64,000 bases of DNA from Haloferax mediterranei ATCC 33500 (GTDB lineage Archaea; Halobacteriota; Halobacteria; Halobacteriales; Haloferacaceae), in NCBI RefSeq assembly GCF_000306765.2, contig NC_017941.2:1612001-1676000 (forward strand). Reading direction: 5' to 3'. The notes under the pieces are model-generated. The model made no database searches and was not told the DNA's origin. It saw only the letters and a list, made by a program, of their open reading frames with translations. Positions 8,197 to 18,762 of this stretch are shown in pieces. How positions within the stretch are numbered: the first letter of the stretch is position 1; the number at the start of each line of letters is the position of its first letter. A program made the translations under genes and the position numbers.

Positions 8197-9834
8197 ATGC
8201 CCCCACCAAACCCTGCCTACTCACCTACAGAACAACAAGGACGCGTGCTGTTTCCCCGTGAGGTCAGCCGCTTTTTTACTGGCGACCCAGGTCACACGCT
8301 GCTCGTTAACGGAGCGCCGGGAACGGGAAAGACGCTGTTCACGATACGCGGTCTCGACGTGTTAGAGCGCGATGGCGATGTTCTCTACGTGTCGACCCGC
8401 GTCGATCAAGACACCGTTCACGAGATGTACTTCAGAGAGCACTCCTCCCTCGATAAGACGCACATCCTCGACCTCTCTCAAGACCCGTTCGAGTTACCCT
8501 TAGACGTGGATGTCCCCTTCGAGAAGTTGGGGTTAGATTCGTTGCTCGAGTGGATTCAACAGATAAAAGCCGCGAGCAAACGGCTCACAATCGCCTTCGA
8601 CAGTTGGGAGCTCATCTACGAGTATCTGGCCAGTCGTCACGACGATTCCCCGGATATCGAGACGGTAACGACCCAGTTGGTCTCGCTGGCCCGCCAAGAA
8701 AATATCCGGTTGTTACTCGTCTCGGAAACCGCCGATTCGTCGCCACTCGAATACATCGTCGACGGTGTCGTCACGTTGCAGGTCGCAGAAGACGAGCGGG
8801 GACGAACGCGCCGGTATCTCCGACTAGAGAAGTTGCGCGGAGTCCGTATTGGTAATCGACTACAGCCCATCACGCTCGCAGACGGGCAGTTTCAAGCGAT
8901 TACACCCGTCGAATTACCGACCGTTCGGACGGGAGCGAACAACGGCACGTGGGAACCGCGCACTAACACCAAGGCAAAATTTTCGACCGGTATCGGTGAC
9001 CTCGACCCCATCCTCTCGGGTGGGTACAACCGGGGAAGCGTGATTCACCTCGACTTGGGAACCGACCTCTCCCGCGACGCATGGAGCGTGCTAACGCTTC
9101 CGACCATCCGCAACTTTCTCGCCAACGAGATGGGCGTCGCCGTTGTTCCCCCGCGCGAGGGGAGTCCGGGGTTACTTCACAACGACCTGAACTCGGTGCT
9201 CACCCCCCGAGTATTTGATACGTACTGTCACGTCTTCGAGACGTATGCCGGTCCGTCCCGAAACAGGGGAACGTACGAGGAAGACGGGCAAGTCGAGACA
9301 CCGCTCGATACGTCGCAGACGGCAACCCCATCCGATGCGGAGAGTCCTGTCGGAACCGAGACAGAGCTCTCAGAGAAGGTCGAGACGGAACTCTCAGAAG
9401 AAAATCCTCCTGCGCCGGGCGAGGTTGTGGATACTGAACGTTCCACGACAATCGGCAAGGAACTCGAGTCACCCGTCGAGGGAGGCCAACTCGATTACGA
9501 ACCGTACATGGAATACGTCGAAGAGGTCCGAAAACAGAGCGATGGACCCCTGCTGCACGTCATCAGCATGGACACGGCGCGAACGGCGTTCGAGACTCGG
9601 TTAGGCGACTTCGCGAATTACGTCGCGCTCCACAACGACCTGGCGATTCTCATCACGAAACCAGGAACCGAACTCCGAAGGCGGGCGGACCGCGTCGCAG
9701 ACATGCACTTTCGGCTAGAGCGGTCGGGCGAAGCCATCATGCTGTACGGCGAAAATCCGCTGACCCCGCTTCTCGGCATTGGTATCGACAGGTCACAACC
9801 GATTCCCGAAATCATTCTAACGGAGATGGTGTGA
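8197..9834 (+). CDS. gvpD: Gas vesicle repressor protein GvpD
   Basis: A 545-residue KaiC/RecA-like protein. Residues 31-46 include the P-loop GAPGTGKT, followed by a Walker-B-like [13 protein letters not shown] region. A basic stretch around [17 protein letters not shown] and a later [13 protein letters not shown] correspond to the two arginine-rich regions known in GvpD. A second, degenerate RecA-like half ([17 protein letters not shown], no intact P-loop) follows, with an acidic linker around residues 370-430. GvpD binds GvpE and reduces its amount. It is first in the gvpD-M unit, with gvpE 4 bases on. Confidence 0.95.
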
Positions 9835-9837
9835 CAG

Positions 9838-10416
9838 ATGGAACGGCTCATCGAGGAACTTCGGAAAGAGATTAAAGCTGACACTGAAATGACATTCACC
9901 GTTTCGGATGTTGATTCGTTGCTTACGGCTGACTTCGAATCGAAACACACAGCCCACTCGGAGAGGGGTAATTCCTCGCCGCAGTACACAGAGACTCCGC
10001 TCACTGACGACGCGGTTGCCACGATGGATGGGTGGCTCGACGAAAGCTACCTCCACACGATAAACGACAAAGACGTCGTTGCGCAGTTAGACGAGATTTT
10101 ACTGCTACTGATTGCTATCCGAGACGGTGCGTGCGGAAAAGAACTCCTTCAGGACATCCGTCGCTTGTTCGGCACGGACTTGAGTCCGGGTACCGTCTAC
10201 CCCCATTTAAACGACCTTGCGGACGAGGGAATGCTCGACATGACCGAGTTAGCAAAGCGGAAAGTCTACCGGATTTCAGACGCAGAAGCCACCTTCGACA
10301 CGGTCGAGCCAGCGGTGAATCGGCTGGTCACGTTTTCGCTCGTGCTGAAGGCGCTGATGATTGATTGTAACGCCCGCTACTTGCAGACCCAACGGAGTGA
10401 ATCCAATGAGCGATAA
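9838..10416 (+). CDS. gvpE: Gas vesicle transcriptional activator GvpE
   Basis: A 192-residue regulator. An acidic N-terminal half is followed by a PadR-like winged helix: GKELLQDIRRLFG, SPGTVYPHLNDLADEGMLD and a KVYRISD wing strand. The C-terminal part (FDTVEPAVNRLVTFSLVLKAL) is the helical dimerisation segment described as leucine-zipper-like. It activates the gvpA and gvpD promoters through the site at 8044. Its last 11 bases overlap the gvpF start. Confidence 0.93.
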   Translation: MERLIEELRKEIKADTEMTFTVSDVDSLLTADFESKHTAHSERGNSSPQYTETPLTDDAVATMDGWLDESYLHTINDKDVVAQLDEILLLLIAIRDGACGKELLQDIRRLFGTDLSPGTVYPHLNDLADEGMLDMTELAKRKVYRISDAEATFDTVEPAVNRLVTFSLVLKALMIDCNARYLQTQRSESNER

Positions 10417-11047
10417 TCTGTACACTTACGGCGTCATCGAACAGGAAGACATCGAACTCGAAATCGACGGAGTAGCCGGAGCAGAGCGCGTCTACACGGT
10501 CGATTACCGGACACTATCGGCCGTCGTCTCCGACATCGACACGACGGACCCCGAACGCACTGACGAGGACGTGCAAGTGCACAATACCGTTCTCCAGCAC
10601 GTACTGGAGTACGACGGTGGTCGGACGGTCGTCCCGATGAGTTTCGGGATGGCGTTCAAAAACGGGCGCACGTTGAAGGGGGTCATGCGAGGGGCACGGC
10701 GTGCCCTCCGAAGCGCGCTCAACGACATCGAAGGAACGGTCGAACTCGGCGTGAAAATCATCACTAGCTCCGAAGGCGGCGTGTCACACGACGCGATTCG
10801 GGCGGACATCGGTGACCGTCTTTCCGAGTTGAGCATCAACGAAACCGAGAACGACCTCTTTAGCGACCGGTTGGTAGTGAACAAGTCGTATCTGGTCGCA
10901 CGTGACCGCCGAGACGACTTCGACGCCGCAATCGATACTATCGAAGAAGAGTACGGCGACGAGTTGACGGTTCAGTACACGGGACCGTGGGCACCCTACA
11001 ACTTCGTGGATATTCACATCGGTGCCGACCAGCAGCGGGGGCGATAA
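10406..11047 (+). CDS. gvpF: Gas vesicle protein GvpF
   Basis: A 213-residue GvpF/L-family protein: YTYGVIEQED at the start, a central alpha-helical region with FGMAFKNGRTL, and the family ending YTGPWAPYNFVDI. GvpF binds GvpA and is thought to prevent premature aggregation or seed assembly. ATG 10406 is chosen because it gives the normal family N-terminus; it overlaps gvpE by 11 bases. Confidence 0.94.
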   Translation: MSDNLYTYGVIEQEDIELEIDGVAGAERVYTVDYRTLSAVVSDIDTTDPERTDEDVQVHNTVLQHVLEYDGGRTVVPMSFGMAFKNGRTLKGVMRGARRALRSALNDIEGTVELGVKIITSSEGGVSHDAIRADIGDRLSELSINETENDLFSDRLVVNKSYLVARDRRDDFDAAIDTIEEEYGDELTVQYTGPWAPYNFVDIHIGADQQRGR

Positions 11048-11050
11048 TGG

Positions 11051-11302
11051 ATGTTCCTCGTGGACGACCTGCTGGTAAATCCGTTTCTCTCACTCTTGGA
11101 CATCCTGCACACCATGGCACTCGATGAGATGAACGACATGGAAGAGATTCGAGACGAGATAAAGGAAAACCAACTGCTGTACGAAATCGGTGAGCGGTCG
11201 GAAACGGACTACCAGCAACGCAAGCAGCAACTCGAAGCACGACTGGAGACAGCCGAACGAATTCAGGCCCAAATGCAGGGCCGAATAGAGGTGAAACGCT
11301 GA
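11051..11302 (+). CDS. gvpG: Gas vesicle protein GvpG
   Basis: An 83-residue helical protein beginning MFLVDDLLVNPF, followed by an acidic-basic coiled coil (EIRDEIKENQLLYEIGER, then QRKQQLEARLETAER). It matches the GvpG family, an essential accessory factor in vesicle assembly. Its TGA stop shares a base with the gvpH ATG. Confidence 0.93.
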   Translation: MFLVDDLLVNPFLSLLDILHTMALDEMNDMEEIRDEIKENQLLYEIGERSETDYQQRKQQLEARLETAERIQAQMQGRIEVKR

Positions 11303-11952
11303 TGTCCCCCAACCTAAATGGACCTGGTGGTTCCGACGACTCAGACAGACCCGACGAACCTGACGACTCAGACAGACCTGACGAATCTAACAGCACCGGC
11401 AACCCCGACACCCCTGACGATAGACCTAACAAAACACCAGACAGGCCGTCCGACCATCCGAGCAGCTTGCTCGACCAGTTACGAGCCATCCTAGAGACAC
11501 TTGCCGAAATTGAAGAGGATGGACACCGGCAGGGACATGGTCGTATCGACCGCGGAAACGCCCAAATCGACTACGACTACGAGGTCTCTTTTGGACTTGG
11601 ACCCCGGTCGCGAAGGGGCAAGCCGAGCGACGAACCGCGGGTTGAAGCGCCCCGAACGGAGGGGACAGACAGTCAGCCCGAAGGCGAGAAATCGATTCAC
11701 ATCGAGACGCGAGAAACCGACGACGGCGAACGTGTCGTAATCGCGGACCTGCCCGGGGTGGCTGACGACGAACTCGACGTTACACTCGATGCTGACGAGT
11801 CGGCACTCGAACTGCGGACTGACGAGGGAATCGTCGGGCGCGTCCCGCTCGACCAGCCGGACGTGGAAATAACCGATGTGAGGCTCAGGAATCAGGTTCT
11901 CGAAATCCGGCTGACTCGGACGAACGAGTCCAACGGAAGTGAGTCTAAATGA
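11302..11952 (+). CDS. gvpH: Gas vesicle protein GvpH (Hsp20-like)
   Basis: A 216-residue protein. The first 60 residues are a Ser/Asp/Pro-rich disordered tract with repeated DDSDRPDE units. Residues about 130-210 form an alpha-crystallin/Hsp20-like beta domain (IHIETRETDDGERVVIADLPG, ELDVTLDADESALELR, VLEIRLTR). GvpH interacts with other accessory Gvp proteins as a chaperone-like factor. It overlaps gvpI by 4 bases. Confidence 0.92.
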   Translation: MSPNLNGPGGSDDSDRPDEPDDSDRPDESNSTGNPDTPDDRPNKTPDRPSDHPSSLLDQLRAILETLAEIEEDGHRQGHGRIDRGNAQIDYDYEVSFGLGPRSRRGKPSDEPRVEAPRTEGTDSQPEGEKSIHIETRETDDGERVVIADLPGVADDELDVTLDADESALELRTDEGIVGRVPLDQPDVEITDVRLRNQVLEIRLTRTNESNGSESK

Positions 11953-12433
11953 CTGGTAAACAACACCAAAAACACGAGCAGAAAGCGCGACAAGCACAGG
12001 TGAAAGCGCAGATTAACCGCGACAAGGCACGAAGCAAGCTTCTTCGACAGCGGGAAAAGCTCGCACGACGTCGGGCCCGCAATCGACGTCAGTCGGAAGT
12101 GCGGCGTGGAAATCAATCGAAGGCGCAACATGACACTCAATCGGAGACGCAACGAGGCACCCAATCGAAGTCGCAGCGTGACAACGAGACGGGCGGGACG
12201 AAGAATCCAACGGCACACTCGACGCTGCCACCACAAAAGACGAACGCCGAAAACGCGGTTCGAAACTCGCATTCGACGGTTCCGGAGCTACCTAAATACT
12301 CGTCTGTACCGGCCCGAGAGCGACTGTACGGGTTACGTCTCCACCGTGAAACGACCGCGAGCGAAGACAAATCGGTGACGGTAGCGGTGACTCGGGCACC
12401 CAAAGCCGAGCGCCAACGAGGAGGTGCCGACGA

Positions 12434-12437
<4 letters not shown>
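11949..12437 (+). CDS. gvpI: Gas vesicle protein GvpI
   Basis: A 162-residue, very basic, Gln/Arg/Lys-rich protein (QKHEQKARQAQVKAQ, then KSKLLRQREKL-like and QSE-repeat segments), unusual for a haloarchaeon where most proteins are acidic. This composition and its position between gvpH and gvpJ identify GvpI. The central TQSETQ/NQSKAQ/TQSKSQ segment is a degenerate 8-10 residue repeat. It overlaps gvpJ by 4 bases. Confidence 0.9.
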
Positions 12438-14094
<1,657 letters not shown>

Positions 14095-14100
14095 GACACG

Positions 14101-14361
14101 ATGGAACCAACAAAAGACGAGACGCACGCCATTGTCGAGTTTGTCGACGTGCTGTTGCGCGACGGGGCCGTAATTCAAGCGGACGTAATCGTGACCGTCG
14201 CCGACATTCCCTTACTCGGAATTAGTCTCCGGGCCGCGATTGCCGGCATGACGACGATGACGGCGTACGGCATGTTCGAAAATTGGGATGCAACCCATCG
14301 ACAGCGTTCGATGACCGGCGGGCGAACCATTCCGGTACCGAACGAAAAGAACGGCAAGTGA
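14101..14361 (+). CDS. gvpM: Gas vesicle protein GvpM (GvpA-like minor protein)
   Basis: An 86-residue GvpA paralogue: IVEFVDVLLRDGAVIQADVI, then VADIPLLGISLRAAIAGMTTM. GvpM is a minor, aggregation-prone shell-like protein held soluble by other Gvp factors. It ends the gvpD-M unit and converges with the next gene, leaving only 3 bases between the two stop codons. Confidence 0.94.
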   Translation: MEPTKDETHAIVEFVDVLLRDGAVIQADVIVTVADIPLLGISLRAAIAGMTTMTAYGMFENWDATHRQRSMTGGRTIPVPNEKNGK

Positions 14362-14364
14362 TAG

Positions 14365-15090
14365 TTACGTCTCTGCGTCTACTTCGGAGGAGTCACCCTC
14401 GTTGGTTGGGAACGAAATGAGCAGATAGCCGCCCTCTAGGCGCCACATAACCGCTCCCTGAATCAGGTCGGAGATAGCGCTCGTGTCGATTGTTTCCTCG
14501 TGTGCCCCAGTGACCTCGACGTATCCAGCAGATTCTCGATATTCGACAGCGATGTCTTCCGCTTCGATTTCTTCGGAGAGGACGATAAACGTCTCCACTC
14601 GGTCGTCAAATGCAACCCAGTTGGCGTCAACCCACCCACTACTGTTCTGCTCCGGTTCGATATCCCGCATGTCGATGACGGTTTTGGAATGGTCCGGGTT
14701 AGTGCCGTAGTGCCGCTGGAGCGCCCGGCGAGTGAGGAACGCTCGCTGGCAGGTTGCACATGTCCACCGCTGTCTACGGCGTCCCTCCTGGGTTTGACCT
14801 CCGGGTGACCGACCGCGGCCCGGTCGGATACTAACCCCACGGCGTGAACGCCGAGGAGACCGCGATGCGCCGTCTATCTCGCTCACGTCGACATCGAAGA
14901 CAGCATCCCACTCGACGTCGTCTCGTTCAGACAACTCCTGTATGTCTGACAACACACCTTGGTCAATGCCAAGGAAGTGAGACAGTGCTTCGAGGTCCGG
15001 GGCGTCGCCATCATCGTCCTGTAACCGCCGTAATGCGTCGGGGTCGATGCCGAAGAAACGCGCAATTAATTCGAACGGGTCAATCGCCAT
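14365..15090 (-). CDS. Zinc-finger protein with GvpH/Hsp20-like C-terminal domain
   Basis: A 241-residue protein. The N-terminus has two copies of a short helix motif (FFGIDPDALRRLQD and FLGIDQGVLSDIQE, residues 12-25 and 39-52). A basic linker leads to a C2H2-type finger C111-x2-C114-x12-H127-x6-H134. Residues about 157-235 form a beta-rich segment (VETFIVLSEEIEAEDIAVEY, YVEVTG, GGYLLISFP) that follows the Hsp20-like layout seen in GvpH. ATG 15090 gives the natural MAIDPFE start. Function is unknown; its place beside gvpM suggests a gas-vesicle link. Confidence 0.75.
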   Translation of the reverse strand: MAIDPFELIARFFGIDPDALRRLQDDDGDAPDLEALSHFLGIDQGVLSDIQELSERDDVEWDAVFDVDVSEIDGASRSPRRSRRGVSIRPGRGRSPGGQTQEGRRRQRWTCATCQRAFLTRRALQRHYGTNPDHSKTVIDMRDIEPEQNSSGWVDANWVAFDDRVETFIVLSEEIEAEDIAVEYRESAGYVEVTGAHEETIDTSAISDLIQGAVMWRLEGGYLLISFPTNEGDSSEVDAET

Positions 15091-15230
15091 GGTAACTATC
15101 CACATCCTACACAATTAGTTACGATGACAGTACTACCGGCGAGACGGCGGAATTGACAGCGTTAACCACATTCTTACTATCGTACTCGTCGTGGGTTTAG
15201 ATAACAAAGCGGTACGAACCAGCGCACTGA

Positions 15231-15911
15231 GTGGACTCAAGTGACTCTTTGACTCATACTCGACTCTTTATTCTCGGAGCGATAACGACGCCCGAGACCG
15301 TGAGTTCGTTGCTTCCGCTGAAGCCAGCAGCCGAATCGATTCGAGATAGAGAGTTAGCACCGAATCTCGTCGCACTCGACGACCCAGCGGCCGACGATGT
15401 TCTCTCAGCGCTATCGTCAGAAACTTCGAGACAACTCCTTGCCGCCGTCTACGACGACCCGCGTCCAGCCTCCGAGTTGGCCGATGCGCTCGATACGACC
15501 GTTCAGACCGTTAGTTACCACCTCGACCGTCTGATGGACGCCAACCTCGTCGAGCCGGTGACCACGTGGGTCTCGGCGCAGGGGCGAGAGATGGCAGTCT
15601 ACGGACCGACCAGCTCAGCCGTCGTTCTCTTTGCCGGAGCGGAGCGAACCAAACCTCGGCTCGCATCGGGACTCCGGACGCTCGTCACCGGGGTCGGCGC
15701 AACGATGGTCGGGAGCTTCCTCGTGCAGGTGTTGTGGACCAGACGACAACCGCGCCCGCGAGTAGTTCACGCACCGGGGTCCGCCGACATCTTCTCTCCC
15801 GCGTTCTTCGCCGGATATCTCGATGGACCCGGTGCACTCGTCCTCGCCGTCGGCGTACTGTTGACACTCCTCGTGAGTATCGCAGTCGTGTGGACTCAAA
15901 GACGCGTTTGA
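15231..15911 (+). CDS. ArsR-like winged-helix protein with C-terminal membrane segments
   Basis: A 226-residue protein with a GTG start. Residues about 55-120 form an ArsR-type winged helix (DDVLSALSSETSRQLLAAVY, PASELADALDTTVQTVSYHLDRL). The C-terminal 80 residues contain two hydrophobic helices (LVTGVGATMVGSFLVQVL and ALVLAVGVLLTLLVSIAVVW). This is a common haloarchaeal layout for membrane-tethered regulators. The ligand is unknown. The next gene begins 33 bases on and could be co-transcribed. Confidence 0.75.
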   Translation: MDSSDSLTHTRLFILGAITTPETVSSLLPLKPAAESIRDRELAPNLVALDDPAADDVLSALSSETSRQLLAAVYDDPRPASELADALDTTVQTVSYHLDRLMDANLVEPVTTWVSAQGREMAVYGPTSSAVVLFAGAERTKPRLASGLRTLVTGVGATMVGSFLVQVLWTRRQPRPRVVHAPGSADIFSPAFFAGYLDGPGALVLAVGVLLTLLVSIAVVWTQRRV

Positions 15912-15944
15912 GTCTTACAGAGGGTAAAGTCATCCCCGTTCGTC

Positions 15945-16958
15945 GTGGAAAGTGTGCAACGAAGAACCTTCATCGCTGCTGCCGGGTCCAGTCTCGCAGC
16001 GGCACTTGCAGGCTGTACCGCAAGCGCAGACGACGAAAACGGCGACTCTGATGACTCGACACCCGACCCGACGCCGGAGCCCACCGACGCGGTCACCGTC
16101 GAGACGGGCGAACGACTCTCCGCGGTCGTTGGAGAGGCTCCCACGAACACCGACGGGATGCTAAAGCCGTATCACGTTCGGCTCACGAACCCCAAATCGA
16201 AGCCGTGGACCGCAAAAATCGACGTGTCGCCCGCGCTCGGGAACAGACACGTCGAAACCTACGAACTCCAGACCGACGCGACCGTGTCCGTCGCCCTTCG
16301 TCTCCCCGCCGAGTACGAGGTCACCGTGACTGACGTTCACGCGGAAACGACGACGACCGAGACGTTCACGCCTGACGACTTCGACTGCAACGAATCGTGG
16401 ACGGCGTTTTCGCCCGGTGACGGCGAGATATCGGTCTCCGGTGGGTCGACGCGAATGGCCTGCCAGCCGCCGGTTATCCCCGCAGACGACTCGGTTTCCG
16501 TCTCGGTCGGCGACGGCTCGCTGCCGGACGACATGACCAAACCGCACTCCGTGTCGATTTCGAACCCGCCTGCAGAGTCCGAAAAGACCGAAGCGTCGAA
16601 CGAGTCTGAAGAGTCAAACGACCCCAAAAAGCTCGAAACAGTCACGCTCTCGCTCGAAACGGACGAGGAAGCGGTCGCGTTCGGCGGAACGTATCAGCTA
16701 GAACCGGGTGCACGTCTCGACGTGGCGCTGACCGAGGCCCGGAAGTACGTCGCGAAGGTCGAACGCGGTGCCGACGGTGACGGCGAACAAGCCACTAAAT
16801 CGGTCGACATCAAGGAGTCGAACTTCGACTGCAACGCGTCGACGACCGCTATCTCCCTCCAGGCGGACGGCGGAATAAAGGCAGCGACGATGTCGACGCT
16901 GATGTACTGTGGCGATATAGAGGGTAACGAGTCGAACGAGTCGAACGAGTCGAACTAA
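15945..16958 (+). CDS. Tat-exported lipoprotein of unknown function
   Basis: A 337-residue protein with a GTG start. QRRTFIAAAGSSLAAALAGC is a combined Tat signal and lipobox. After an acidic Asp/Thr/Pro linker there are two related beta-rich halves, each with a Cys (FDCNESWTAFSPG and FDCNASTTAISLQ), which suggests an internal duplication and possible disulfides. The protein ends in NESNESNESN, encoded by a 9-base tandem repeat. I recognise no enzymatic motif. Confidence 0.7.
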   Translation: MESVQRRTFIAAAGSSLAAALAGCTASADDENGDSDDSTPDPTPEPTDAVTVETGERLSAVVGEAPTNTDGMLKPYHVRLTNPKSKPWTAKIDVSPALGNRHVETYELQTDATVSVALRLPAEYEVTVTDVHAETTTTETFTPDDFDCNESWTAFSPGDGEISVSGGSTRMACQPPVIPADDSVSVSVGDGSLPDDMTKPHSVSISNPPAESEKTEASNESEESNDPKKLETVTLSLETDEEAVAFGGTYQLEPGARLDVALTEARKYVAKVERGADGDGEQATKSVDIKESNFDCNASTTAISLQADGGIKAATMSTLMYCGDIEGNESNESNESN

Positions 16959-17356
16959 AGCCACAACCGTTCCTGAGCAGCGATTGTCTCACAGCGATAC
17001 CGGGTGCCAAATTGAATTCGACTCAACGTGGTGTCGAAGCAAAGTGACATTCTCCTCGCCGTAAACGGCGTTCACGAGATTTCCCACGCATGGGGAATAC
17101 TAGTTATAGTAGCGTTTGCAAGTCATTGTACACTCGATCGACCGCTGTCGTGCGGCCGGGTGTGTAACCAGTTGCAAACGCTACTATAGTCGTCGTCACC
17201 AGAAGACGTGGTTCTGATTGCTTACTCCGGAGAGAGGCAACACTCTCCGGCAGAAGGTCGTTTGAGTAATCCGTGTAATTCAGTCGGCTATCTCTTATAA
17301 CCTGTTGTTCAATCAACATGACAAATAATATGTGTTATAGGCATGTGTTGGCGACT
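16959..17356. other. Intergenic region holding the MITE-like repeat
   Basis: About 400 bases at the border of an AT-richer patch. It contains the inverted-repeat element at 17105-17188 and AT-rich promoter-like sequence at about 17280-17340. No convincing gene is seen. Confidence 0.5.
17105..17188. mobile_element. MITE-like element with 17-base terminal inverted repeats
   Basis: TATAGTAGCGTTTGCAA at 17105-17121 is repeated exactly as its reverse complement at 17172-17188. The 84-base unit has 50 bases of non-coding interior. Exact terminal repeats on such a short unit are typical of a MITE moved by a DDE transposase elsewhere. I see no clear target duplication. A regulatory hairpin is less likely given the arm length and spacing. 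Confidence 0.6.
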
Positions 17357-18316
17357 ATGAAGAAGAAGATTAACAGAAGGTCCTTCGTAAAGGGAATCGG
17401 CGCATCAGTAGTCTTCGGCTCCGGAGTTGCTGCTGCAGACGATCAGTCTGAGAACAGTACCCAGACAAAGAGTTCAGGAAGCCCAGCAGGAATCGCTGCG
17501 GTTGATAACGACAAACAACTGCCGATATATGCAAAAGGGCGCTCAATTCATAAGTATCGGTCAAACGGGGACACATACACGTATACCCACAAATTCACTA
17601 GTAGTGACCTGAACGAGAGGTACGGTAACCCAGTTATTGAGTTTGAACCGGAAAAGATTCCCAAGGAGTGGCTATCCGATGATATTAAAAAGAAAGAAGC
17701 GAGTGCGATTTCAGTCGCTGATAAGCTGGTAATCGGGACAGCGAAAGAACATAACAACGCTGAAAAGAAGATCCACCAGATTCGCCGTGCCAGTAGCGGA
17801 GATGCGACTACACAGACACACCTCATCGATGAGATTCCACTGTATCACTACAAATCGTCGTCCGATGCCCGCGACAAACAGGCACGGAAGGGACCAATCA
17901 ATATTGGGTGGGAGGATATAGGCTCGGCAGGGAGTGTAAAATCATTCTTAGAAGGGACGTGTAACTGGACTCAGTACGATTGGTTGCCTGAAGAACCCCG
18001 CTACATAAACGATGACGGGACGGTAAAGAGTACTGCAGAACACGTGATGGACCGTATCCAATTCACAAAACAGTGGCACGTGAGGTTATACAATATCGGC
18101 CATGACACATACGATGTAATTGGACAGGCTCATCGAGATCCGTTGAACCATAATCAAGGGGTCAAAGTCGACAATTGGCATTTCGACGATGCAAGGGAGG
18201 AAATCGTTGGCTGTTGGATGGATAATTCCTCCCGATACCCAGCACGGTCTAGCCTCAATAATGGCTCCGACTGGGAGTCCCACAATGGCAATATCGCAAT
18301 GCTAAGGACTCAGTAG
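17357..18316 (+). CDS. Tat-exported protein of unknown function (accessory)
   Basis: A 319-residue protein starting MKKKINRRSFVKG, a clear Tat signal with cleavage probably near AAADD. Its codons are AT-richer and it is Lys-rich (KKKEAS, KEHNNAEKK) compared with neighbours, suggesting horizontal acquisition. The C-terminal half has RLYNIGHDTYDVIGQAHRDP and a nearby NWHFDDAREEIVG, with several conserved-looking His and Asp; this faintly recalls LssY-C-like domains, but I would not assign it. A small membrane protein follows 26 bases on. Confidence 0.65.
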   Translation: MKKKINRRSFVKGIGASVVFGSGVAAADDQSENSTQTKSSGSPAGIAAVDNDKQLPIYAKGRSIHKYRSNGDTYTYTHKFTSSDLNERYGNPVIEFEPEKIPKEWLSDDIKKKEASAISVADKLVIGTAKEHNNAEKKIHQIRRASSGDATTQTHLIDEIPLYHYKSSSDARDKQARKGPINIGWEDIGSAGSVKSFLEGTCNWTQYDWLPEEPRYINDDGTVKSTAEHVMDRIQFTKQWHVRLYNIGHDTYDVIGQAHRDPLNHNQGVKVDNWHFDDAREEIVGCWMDNSSRYPARSSLNNGSDWESHNGNIAMLRTQ

Positions 18317-18342
18317 GGCCATAATCCACACGATAGTAAACC

Positions 18343-18732
18343 ATGAATAAACGAATTGGAATCGCAGTAGCTATCGGGGTTATTAACGCGGTTATTGTCT
18401 ATTTCAATGGGTATTATCTACTGAATTTGTCTATGGATGCTGAAGGTCCCCAACTCTTCCTCTATAAATTCCTTCAGATATTCGGCATGTTTGTCTTAGG
18501 TGCAGGTTCATCTTATCTACTTCTCCAATACAAGCTGCTACTCCCAGGGATATTGACCACTGTATTTACATCCTACAGCCTTTACGACCATTTCTCACCC
18601 TCCATGGAGAGTTTCACACCGCTTTATCTCGGTGTTTGGTTCGTTTTTGTCATCTTCGTTGGCATTGTTGCCATCCTCGAGTATGGCATCCGAAGAGGAC
18701 TCTCCATCTATCCACCAAACCCACTAATATAG
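18343..18732 (+). CDS. Small membrane protein, unknown function (accessory)
   Basis: A 129-residue protein with four hydrophobic segments (residues about 7-27, 37-57, 61-80 and 92-113). It has no charged catalytic motif. Like its upstream neighbour it is AT-rich, and the two probably form one transferred pair. Confidence 0.6.
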   Translation: MNKRIGIAVAIGVINAVIVYFNGYYLLNLSMDAEGPQLFLYKFLQIFGMFVLGAGSSYLLLQYKLLLPGILTTVFTSYSLYDHFSPSMESFTPLYLGVWFVFVIFVGIVAILEYGIRRGLSIYPPNPLI

Positions 18733-18762
18733 AATTGCAGTTCTGATTCTTTTTGCGCTCGA

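Noticed and set aside
8108..8365. An 85-residue open frame at the head of gvpD
   Set aside because: It is in another phase to gvpD and includes part of its P-loop region; gvpD starts at 8197.
17104..17319. A 71-residue open frame on the minus strand crossing the MITE-like repeat
   Set aside because: Its end is made by the inverted repeat and it has no conserved pattern; the repeat explains the sequence better.
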